From Clostridia bacterium (lineage in GTDB: Bacteria; UBA6262; WVXT01; JAUXBS01), in contig JAUXBS010000090.1 of assembly GCA_030619245.1 (NCBI GenBank), positions 1 to 5,795 of the forward strand: 5,795 nt of DNA, written 5' to 3'. The notes beneath the pieces are model-generated. The model was given only the letters and a program-made list of their open reading frames with translations, was not told the DNA's origin and searched no databases. The translations under genes and the position numbers were made by a program. Positions 1 to 5,795 of the stretch are shown one piece after another (position 1 is the first letter of the stretch; the number at the start of each line of letters is the position of its first letter).

Positions 1-2347
1 AGTCACAGTCCCCGCTGAGAATAACATTGTACGGCATCGGGGTGGAACTGCTTATCTGGTAATTCTTCCAGCGCGTCCTTATTTTGAACTTGTTTGCCGA
101 ATCTTTTTTCAACCCCACATTAGCGTCCCCGTCTATTCTTCCCTGCCCATTTATACAAGTAAAATCCTTCACCAGCAATTTCTCGTCCGCAATATTAAAC
201 TCAAAATCAAGTTTCCGGAAAATCCCCGCGCCGCCGAAATTAACATCCTTCACTGACAGTTTTCCGGATGCTTTTAATGATTCACTTACAAAAGAACCTG
301 AAAATTCCACGTTACCGTCCAAAATCCCGCTTATATCCCTCTTTATTTTCATCGGGATCAGGTTCATGGCGACTTTCACATCAGCATTCATACACTTTAT
401 CTTCCCCGACATCTGATGCCTTTTACCTGTAAAATCAACCTTTAAATTCCCGAAATAGGAATCACTGATATTACATGCCCTGATATTCAACACACTGTTA
501 AAATACCTGATATCAGTTTCAACGCTTATTCCTGTTGAATTAACGGTCATATTCTTTGTTGTAAACAATCCCGAGATGTCAGGTGAATGTATTGTCCCCT
601 TTATCCTTCCACTAAAATCAAAAACACCGCTAATACCGGGATAGTATTTTTTTATGGAAGGAATATACTCCAACCGGAAACCCTTCAAGTCCGCCCTGAC
701 ATTCAATTCATCCGTACCCCCCGCAGCCACATCGCCTTTTAACTCAAACCTGCCGCCGTCACTCATGGTCATTTTAAACTCATCCAGGTCTATCTTTTTC
801 TCATGTTTCCTCCACAGGCAGTTCACTGCAAGCTCATACCGGCCTTCCTTTTCCTTCACATTAAAACGGAACCTTTCATTCCTGTACCTTAAAAGGCCTG
901 AAACAGAACCAAAATCCCATTCGCCAATTTCCATATTGTTAACATCTATGCTGCCCCTGCACTGTAAGTTGTCCAGCCTTCCTGACAGCCTTGCTTTAAA
1001 GTTCAGATAACCCTTGTGAGGTTCCCTGAAGATAGGTATCAACGCAAAATTTACTCCATCCAGGTTAAAATCAAGATCCAGTTCCGGATTTTTTATATTA
1101 TTGATATCTATCCCGCCATTTCCATAAAACTCACCTTCATACAGGCGGAGTTTGAGCTCCTGTATGTTAAATATTTTATCCGCGTAGCTGAATCCCGTTT
1201 CAAAACCGTTCACCTTAACACCCGCCGCCACAGACTCACCAAATATAAGAGAACCCCTGCAAACAGGCTCATCCAGGGAACCGGATACCTCCATTTTAAT
1301 ACCGCCCCTGCCGTTTAAAGGCTGTATTCTGTTTATCCAGTCCTCCCTGATAACAGCGGTCATATCAGCAAGTTCAATTGAAGCTTCGGCCGCTAATTTC
1401 AACCGGGGGTCTTCTGAAAGAAAGTCACTGATACTCCCCGATATCCTGAACTCGGAATCACCGCGCTGAAGCACCAGGTTATCACAACTTATAATGTTAT
1501 TATCAATATGGAGTTTTCCTTTTATAATATTAACCTTATAGTAAGAATCCTTCAAACTCAGGACGCCTTTTTTCAACAGCAAATCACCTGAATAGAACAA
1601 GCCTGAATGCCCCTTCCTTTTATTCACAATCAGGCGAATATCCCCGACCCCTTCTTCAATATTGAACCTGCCCTCCCCGGGCAATAACCTGAAATAATCT
1701 TTCAACCCGGCATTTTTAACATCCACCTTTACGGCAAAATCTTCCCCGCGCCAGGCGCCATTTGCTTCTATCCTGCTGCCTTCTCCGTTTTTTATTTTTG
1801 CGCTAACGATAAACTTTACTTCATTTTTCTCATTTTTAAGTTTAAATGAGCCGTTTATTTCCTTTAGAGAAGGGAAATTATCATATTCAATATCTACTAT
1901 TCCGTCACTGACAACCACTTCACATGTCACCGGAATAACATTTAAAACATCATATTCCGTCTTTTCTTTCTGAAAATACAATACAGGTTTCCTGAATATT
2001 ATTTTTGATATTGCCTGCTCTATCGGCTGTTTTCTAACCAGGTACCTGAAAAGATTAACCCTGATTACAGCCTTCCTGCAATCAAGCAGTATTCCTTCCC
2101 TTAACTTATCCCGGCTTGCTATCTTCACATTATCAAGCGTAATGGACCCGAATATATTCGCTCTGATTTTATCAAAAACAATTTCCCTGCCAATAACATT
2201 TTCCAGGCGTTCTGCGATAAAAAACCTTGTATCGCTCATGAAAACCTGAATCCTTAATAACCCGTAAATACTCAACAGGGAAACTATTAAGGTAAAAAGT
2301 ATTTTATAAATTTCTTTTCTTGGTGATTTTCTTTTCTTTTTCTTCAT
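1..2347 (-). CDS. AsmA/TamB-like inner-membrane-anchored protein (3'-truncated by window edge)
   Basis: This reading frame stays open for 782 codons from the ATG at 2345-2347 to the left edge with no stop, so the product is larger than 782 residues. The N-terminus is [12 protein letters not shown] followed by one hydrophobic helix at about 13-32, an uncleaved signal anchor that would leave the rest in the periplasm. Residues about 45-80, including LENVIGREIVFDKI and a following 'IFGSITLDNV' phrase, resemble the start of TamB/AsmA-family proteins. The body alternates short beta-strand-like segments and contains at least four degenerate units near residues 346-377, 446-475, 574-603 and 674-706. 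This is typical of repeating beta-groove proteins (TamB, YhdP, AsmA) that carry phospholipid across the periplasm or aid outer-membrane protein assembly. The start overlaps the clpC stop (ATGA), implying coupled translation. The family call rests on architecture, not on a catalytic motif; the subfamily and the C-terminal domain (DUF490 or other) cannot be seen. A diderm host is inferred. Confidence 0.8.
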   Translation of the reverse strand, partial: MKKKKRKSPRKEIYKILFTLIVSLLSIYGLLRIQVFMSDTRFFIAERLENVIGREIVFDKIRANIFGSITLDNVKIASRDKLREGILLDCRKAVIRVNLFRYLVRKQPIEQAISKIIFRKPVLYFQKEKTEYDVLNVIPVTCEVVVSDGIVDIEYDNFPSLKEINGSFKLKNEKNEVKFIVSAKIKNGEGSRIEANGAWRGEDFAVKVDVKNAGLKDYFRLLPGEGRFNIEEGVGDIRLIVNKRKGHSGLFYSGDLLLKKGVLSLKDSYYKVNIIKGKLHIDNNIISCDNLVLQRGDSEFRISGSISDFLSEDPRLKLAAEASIELADMTAVIREDWINRIQPLNGRGGIKMEVSGSLDEPVCRGSLIFGESVAAGVKVNGFETGFSYADKIFNIQELKLRLYEGEFYGNGGIDINNIKNPELDLDFNLDGVNFALIPIFREPHKGYLNFKARLSGRLDNLQCRGSIDVNNMEIGEWDFGSVSGLLRYRNERFRFNVKEKEGRYELAVNCLWRKHEKKIDLDEFKMTMSDGGRFELKGDVAAGGTDELNVRADLKGFRLEYIPSIKKYYPGISGVFDFSGRIKGTIHSPDISGLFTTKNMTVNSTGISVETDIRYFNSVLNIRACNISDSYFGNLKVDFTGKRHQMSGKIKCMNADVKVAMNLIPMKIKRDISGILDGNVEFSGSFVSESLKASGKLSVKDVNFGGAGIFRKLDFEFNIADEKLLVKDFTCINGQGRIDGDANVGLKKDSANKFKIRTRWKNYQISSSTPMPYNVILSGDCD
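230..1312 (-). repeat. Four degenerate protein-level repeats in the AsmA/TamB-like gene
   Basis: Four segments of about 30 residues share a pattern: a Gly-led amphipathic strand, a second Gly about ten residues on, a short loop often with Asp/Pro, then Gly/Ser and another strand. Examples of their openings are GRGGIKMEVSG (residue 346), GYLNFKARLSG (446), GVFDFSGRIKG (574) and GILDGNVEFSG (674). Starts are spaced 100, 128 and 100 residues apart. The pattern matches the repeating units of TamB-like beta-groove proteins. The similarity is at protein level only; I saw no DNA-level repeat. Confidence 0.6.
2344..2347 (-). promoter_or_regulatory. ATGA stop/start overlap between clpC and the AsmA/TamB-like gene
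   Basis: On the minus strand ATGA holds both the start codon (2347-2345) of the downstream gene and the TGA stop (2346-2344) of clpC. The bases just upstream read TTAAAGAAAATAA, an A-rich run with only a weak Shine-Dalgarno (AAAGAA). Initiation is therefore likely to depend on ribosomes terminating on clpC, which would tie the two products together in amount. This also argues that the genes share one mRNA. Confidence 0.8.
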
Positions 2348-4791
2348 TTATTTTCTTTAAACACAACTTTATCACCGGAAATATCCGCCGTTATCACGGC
2401 AGCCGGTTTAAACCTGTTTGCCAGTATTTCCATGGACAGGGTATCTTCTATATGCTTCTGGATCGCCCTCCTCAGCGGCCGCGCTCCGTATTTGGGATTA
2501 TATCCTTTCTCCATAAGAAAATCCTTTGCTTTACCTGTAATTTTAAGGGTTATCCCCTTTTCTGAAACCCGTTTAATCACATCACTCAGCATCAGGTCTA
2601 TTATCTGTTTTATTTCATCCTTGCTCAGAGAATGGAAAACAATACTCTCGTCGATTCTGTTTATGAATTCCGGCTTGAATACCTTCCTCATTGATTCCAT
2701 GATACTTTCCTTCATTTCCTTGTATGATCTCTGTTTCGTCCCGCCGGAAACAAAACCCAGGGTCTTTTTTTCATCAAGTTCCCTCGCTCCAATATTTGAA
2801 GTCATGATAATCACGGTATTCTTAAAATCAACTTTATGCCCGAACGAATCGGAAAGATGCCCCGAATCAAAAACCTGCAGCAATATATTAAAAACATCCG
2901 GGTGAGCTTTTTCTATTTCATCAAGCAATACCACGGAATAGGGTTTGCGCCGTATCGCCTCTGTCAATTGCCCCCCTTCATCATAACCCACGTAGCCGGG
3001 GGGCGCTCCTATCAGGCGCGATACCGCAAATTTCTCCATGTACTCACTCATGTCTATCCTGATAATCGCATCATTATCGCCAAACATAAACTCAGCCAAC
3101 GTCCGCGCAAGTTCCGTTTTACCGACTCCGGTGGGGCCAAGAAATATAAATGCGCCTATCGGCCTGTTTACATCTTTCAAACCCGTCCTTGACCTTCTGA
3201 TTGCATCAGAAAGAACCTTAATTGCCTCGTCCTGGCCGATAACCCTCTTATGCAGCGTCTTTTCCATCTGCAACAGTTTTTCCGACTCCTTTTCAGTCAA
3301 TCTTGAAACAGGTATCCTGGTCCATTCTGAAACTATATAGGCTATATCCTCTTCTACAATAGACCTGGTAGTATTCTTCTTCTTTTCATTCCAGGCTTTC
3401 TTCATGTCCTGCAACTGTTTCTGGAATCTCTTTTCCTCGTCCCTGAATTCTGCCGCCTTTTCAAACTCCTGCTGCGTGATTGCGGATTTTTTTTCTTTCG
3501 CAGCCTTATCGATTTTTTCCTCAACCTCCTTCATCTCCCCGGGCAGGATTGACGACTGCAGCCTTGCCCTGGAACCAGCCTCGTCAATTAAATCTATCGC
3601 CTTATCAGGTAAAAAACGGTCCGAAATAAAACGCTGCGACAGCTTCACGGCAGCGTCTATTGCTTCATCTGTGATCTTAACAGCATGATGGGCTTCATAC
3701 CTGTCACGCAGTCCTTTGAGAATTCTTACTGTTTCCCCTGAAGATGGAGGGTCTACCGTAATGGGCTGAAACCTTCGGGCAAGAGCAGCATCATGCTCTA
3801 TATGCTTCCGGTATTCATCCAGCGTGGTTGCTCCTATGCACTGAAGTTCCCCCCTGGAAAGAGCGGGTTTAAGCATATTGGAGGCATCCATGGCGCCTTC
3901 CGCCGCGCCTGCGCCTATAACGGTATGCAGTTCGTCTATGAAAAGAATAATCGAAGACTGAGCGCTCTTGATCTCAGTCATAACATTTTTTAACCTTTGC
4001 TCAAACTCACCACGGTATTTCGTGCCCGCAATCATACCCGACAGGTCAAGCACTAAGACTTTCTTGTTGGCGAGTATTTCCGGGACTTCATTATTTGCGA
4101 TATGCTGCGCAAGCCCCTCAACTATAGCAGTCTTACCTACTCCGGGGTCACCTATCAATACAGGATTGTTTTTCGTCCTCCTGCATAATATCTGTATTAT
4201 TCTGTCAATCTCCTTTTCCCTCCCGATTACAGGGTCCAGTTTTCCCTTTGCGGCAAGGATGGTCAGATCTTTGCCAAACTCATCTAATGCCGCCGTTTTA
4301 ACCTTACTGCCCTTTACTTCTGATGAAGGGGAAAAAGGAGGGCTCTTAAAAGCAGCTTCTCCGAGAATTTCTTTTATCTGTTTTTTTACCGATTCATTAT
4401 CTATTCCAATGCTCTCCAGTACCCTGGCTGCAATCCCGTCGCTTTCCCGCAACAATCCCAACAGCATGTGTTCAGTGCCGATATATTCCTGCCCCATGTT
4501 ATCAGCTTCCTGAACAGCAAGCTCAAGAATCCTCTTGGCCCTGGGAGTAAAAGGCACGTCCCCCTCCATTAACACATTTTCACCCGAGCCAACCATCTTA
4601 TCCACTTCACGCCTTAGTGTTTTCAGATTCACGTTCAACCCGGACAACACGGTTGCAGCAACCCCCTCCCCGAGGGCAATAAGCCCTAACAGTATATGCT
4701 CTGTTCCAAGATAATCATGGTTCATCTTCTTTGCTTCTTCCTGGGCCAGCATCAATGCGGTTCTTGCCCTTTGAGTAAACCTGTTTTGCAT
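2344..4791 (-). CDS. clpC: ClpC, ATP-dependent Clp protease ATP-binding subunit
   Basis: ClpC is a hexameric AAA+ unfoldase that recognises tagged or adaptor-delivered proteins and threads them into the ClpP peptidase in the cytoplasm. The 815 residues match the usual family length. Two Clp-N repeats (about 4-37 and 81-113) each carry GTEH; Glu31 and Glu107 align with the glutamates that bind phosphoarginine in B. subtilis ClpC. The first ATPase module has Walker A GDPGVGKT (214-221), pore loop GTKYRGEFE (256-264), Walker B Asp286-Glu287 and arginine fingers 339-340. A coiled middle domain follows, with a UVR-like [12 protein letters not shown] segment near 442-453, where MecA/McsA-type adaptors dock in relatives. 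The second module has Walker A GPTGVGKT (552-559), pore loop PPGYVGY (597-603), Walker B Asp624-Glu625, Arg712 and sensor-2 GARPLRR (769-775). LGF at 678-680 is the expected ClpP-docking tripeptide. The ATG start is supported by a strong Shine-Dalgarno and by alignment with the ClpC N-terminus. The middle domain and UVR motif distinguish it from ClpA and ClpB. No key residue is missing. Confidence 0.98.
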   Translation of the reverse strand: MQNRFTQRARTALMLAQEEAKKMNHDYLGTEHILLGLIALGEGVAATVLSGLNVNLKTLRREVDKMVGSGENVLMEGDVPFTPRAKRILELAVQEADNMGQEYIGTEHMLLGLLRESDGIAARVLESIGIDNESVKKQIKEILGEAAFKSPPFSPSSEVKGSKVKTAALDEFGKDLTILAAKGKLDPVIGREKEIDRIIQILCRRTKNNPVLIGDPGVGKTAIVEGLAQHIANNEVPEILANKKVLVLDLSGMIAGTKYRGEFEQRLKNVMTEIKSAQSSIILFIDELHTVIGAGAAEGAMDASNMLKPALSRGELQCIGATTLDEYRKHIEHDAALARRFQPITVDPPSSGETVRILKGLRDRYEAHHAVKITDEAIDAAVKLSQRFISDRFLPDKAIDLIDEAGSRARLQSSILPGEMKEVEEKIDKAAKEKKSAITQQEFEKAAEFRDEEKRFQKQLQDMKKAWNEKKKNTTRSIVEEDIAYIVSEWTRIPVSRLTEKESEKLLQMEKTLHKRVIGQDEAIKVLSDAIRRSRTGLKDVNRPIGAFIFLGPTGVGKTELARTLAEFMFGDNDAIIRIDMSEYMEKFAVSRLIGAPPGYVGYDEGGQLTEAIRRKPYSVVLLDEIEKAHPDVFNILLQVFDSGHLSDSFGHKVDFKNTVIIMTSNIGARELDEKKTLGFVSGGTKQRSYKEMKESIMESMRKVFKPEFINRIDESIVFHSLSKDEIKQIIDLMLSDVIKRVSEKGITLKITGKAKDFLMEKGYNPKYGARPLRRAIQKHIEDTLSMEILANRFKPAAVITADISGDKVVFKENK

Positions 4792-4798
4792 TTCCTGT

Positions 4799-4805
4799 CT
4801 CCTCC
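4799..4805 (-). promoter_or_regulatory. Ribosome binding site of clpC
   Basis: The minus strand reads GGAGGAG, then 7 bases, then ATG at 4791-4789. This is a near-ideal Shine-Dalgarno sequence and fixes the clpC start. It sits inside the 22-bp gap between the mcsB stop and clpC, which leaves no room for a separate promoter or terminator, so clpC is most likely cotranscribed with mcsB. Confidence 0.9.
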
Positions 4806-4813
4806 GCTCATAA

Positions 4814-5795
4814 TTACTTGTTTAACTTTTGTCTTATGAGGTCAGCGCGCGCAATATCCCTCTGAACGGACAGCAATTTCTCGCCCTTCGCCTCCTGCAG
4901 GTGCGCGGGCTGTGTTACAATCATCAATTCATTCAGTGTTTCAATATCAGTATTAAGTTCCAAACCCATGGAAATTCCGAGTTTTGTTTTCGAAATCAAA
5001 TCCATTGTCTCATTAAAACTTATTACCCGGGCGTTTGAAAGTAATCCGTACGCCCTGAAAACGCTATCCTCAAAACCATCTTTATCTTCGCCGTACAATA
5101 ATTTTCTGCTTCTTAATTCACTATCCACTACACGCCTGCCGATACCCTCAAGTTTGCTTATTATGTTTTCCTCAGCCGAGCCAAGGGTCAACTGGTTTGA
5201 TATTTGGAACATGTCTCCGATAACCCTGGTTCCCTCGCCGTACAATCCCCGGGCGACTATCCCCAACTTGCCAAGCGCCTGCAGGAGCCTATCCGCTTCA
5301 TTCCTTATAACCAGCGCCGGTAAATGAACAAGTATAGAGGCCCTTAATCCCGTCCCTGTATTAGTAGGGCATGCCGTGAGATAGCCAAGCTCATTCGAAA
5401 ATGCAAAATCTAATTTTTTTTCAAGGTCGCCGTCAATATTTTCCAACACGTCCCAGATTCCCTTCAACTGCAAACCGGATTGCAGCCCCTGCACACGCAG
5501 GTGGTCTTCCTCGTTAATCATAATGCTTATCAGTTCCCTGTCACCGACAACAACGCCTCTGGCGCCGTTTCCATTCGCGTGCTCGTAAGAAACCAGGTGC
5601 CTTTCCATCAGGAACTGACGGTCAACCCTGTCATGGTCTTTTAAATTCAGGACAACCGCTTTTTTCAGGTAGTTACTTTTCCCGCAAGCGGTTTCTATTA
5701 AACCATAGGCTTTCTCCTGCTGCCGGCCGTTCGCCCTGCCCGGGAAAGGTATCACTGACAGGTTCCTTGCAATACGGACCCGGGAGGATATCACT
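4814..5795 (-). CDS. mcsB: McsB protein arginine kinase (5'-truncated by window edge)
   Basis: McsB transfers phosphate from ATP to arginine side chains of proteins in the cytoplasm. The phosphoarginine acts as a degradation tag for ClpC-ClpP and, in Firmicutes, inactivates the repressor CtsR. The visible 326 codons cover most of a guanido phosphotransferase domain. Near the edge is the nucleotide-binding SSRVRIARN motif (visible residues 3-11). The acidic NEEDHLR follows at 94-100, the active-site loop ACPTNTGTG at 141-149 with the family cysteine at 142, and GLYGEG at 183-188. Near the C-terminus RDIARA (312-317) fits the RDxxRA phosphoarginine-sensing motif that separates McsB from creatine and arginine kinases. 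The GTG at 5792-5794 is very probably an internal valine, because this motif lies some 25-30 residues inside B. subtilis McsB (about 363 residues). The true start is therefore outside the window. The TAA stop lies 22 bp before clpC, indicating one operon. Identity is near certain; activity is inferred from the conserved residues. Confidence 0.96.
   Translation of the reverse strand, partial: VISSRVRIARNLSVIPFPGRANGRQQEKAYGLIETACGKSNYLKKAVVLNLKDHDRVDRQFLMERHLVSYEHANGNGARGVVVGDRELISIMINEEDHLRVQGLQSGLQLKGIWDVLENIDGDLEKKLDFAFSNELGYLTACPTNTGTGLRASILVHLPALVIRNEADRLLQALGKLGIVARGLYGEGTRVIGDMFQISNQLTLGSAEENIISKLEGIGRRVVDSELRSRKLLYGEDKDGFEDSVFRAYGLLSNARVISFNETMDLISKTKLGISMGLELNTDIETLNELMIVTQPAHLQEAKGEKLLSVQRDIARADLIRQKLNK

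Noticed and set aside
84..1318. Plus-strand frames at 84-416, 654-1010 and 1016-1318
   Set aside because: All lie opposite the long uninterrupted minus-strand AsmA/TamB-like frame, are Ser/Pro/Phe-rich, and show no domain. The minus-strand frame explains the region better.
2432..2905. Plus-strand open frame of 157 codons with hydrophobic stretches
   Set aside because: It is antisense to the second ATPase module and C-terminal domain of clpC. The apparent membrane segments come from reading complements of Lys/Glu/Asp-rich codons.
3968..4513. Plus-strand open frame of 181 codons opposite clpC
   Set aside because: It lies entirely antisense to a strongly conserved clpC region including the first Walker A motif. 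Its Ser/Leu/Phe-rich translation looks like the complement of coding DNA and matches no family I recognise.
4792..4813. Promoter or terminator between mcsB and clpC
   Set aside because: The gap is only 22 bp, is occupied by the clpC ribosome binding site, and shows no hairpin with a T-run and no -10/-35 pair.
4829..5327. Plus-strand frames opposite mcsB
   Set aside because: They are antisense to conserved McsB residues and have no recognisable product.
5792..5794. GTG as the start codon of mcsB
   Set aside because: It directly precedes the conserved ISSRVRIARN motif, which lies about 25-30 residues inside known McsB proteins, so this is almost certainly an internal Val and the gene continues past the edge.

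Overview
The window is almost wholly coding, and all three genes lie on the minus strand, reading from right to left. They are the 3' part of mcsB (protein arginine kinase, cut by the right edge), a complete clpC (AAA+ unfoldase of the Clp protease), and the first 782 codons of a large membrane-anchored AsmA/TamB-type protein that runs off the left edge. The only non-coding DNA is the 22 bp between mcsB and clpC, which carries the clpC ribosome binding site. The clpC stop and the next start overlap as ATGA. I see no promoter, terminator, RNA gene, mobile element or CRISPR array.

mcsB and clpC form a known functional pair. McsB phosphorylates arginines on unfit or regulatory proteins, and the ClpC N-terminal domain recognises phosphoarginine and feeds such proteins to ClpP. 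Both proteins look intact here: McsB keeps its catalytic loop and its RDxxRA allosteric motif, and ClpC keeps two Clp-N repeats, two complete ATPase modules, a UVR-type middle domain and a ClpP-docking LGF tripeptide. The upstream partners seen in Firmicutes (ctsR, mcsA) would lie beyond the right edge and cannot be confirmed.

The third gene is the unusual neighbour. It starts with a lysine-rich N-terminus and one membrane helix. After that comes a long, beta-rich, weakly repetitive body with at least four copies of a 'G-x-hydrophobic...G-x(n)-G-x-hydrophobic' unit, as in TamB/AsmA/YhdP proteins. These bridge the inner and outer membranes and are implicated in phospholipid transport or outer-membrane protein assembly. 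Its presence suggests a two-membraned (diderm) bacterium that also has the McsB-ClpC system best known from Gram-positives. That fits a candidate or deep-branching diderm phylum (for example in the Omnitrophota/Elusimicrobiota sphere) or a diderm Firmicute; the window alone does not decide this. The layout places cytosolic quality control and an envelope-biogenesis protein on one probable transcript.
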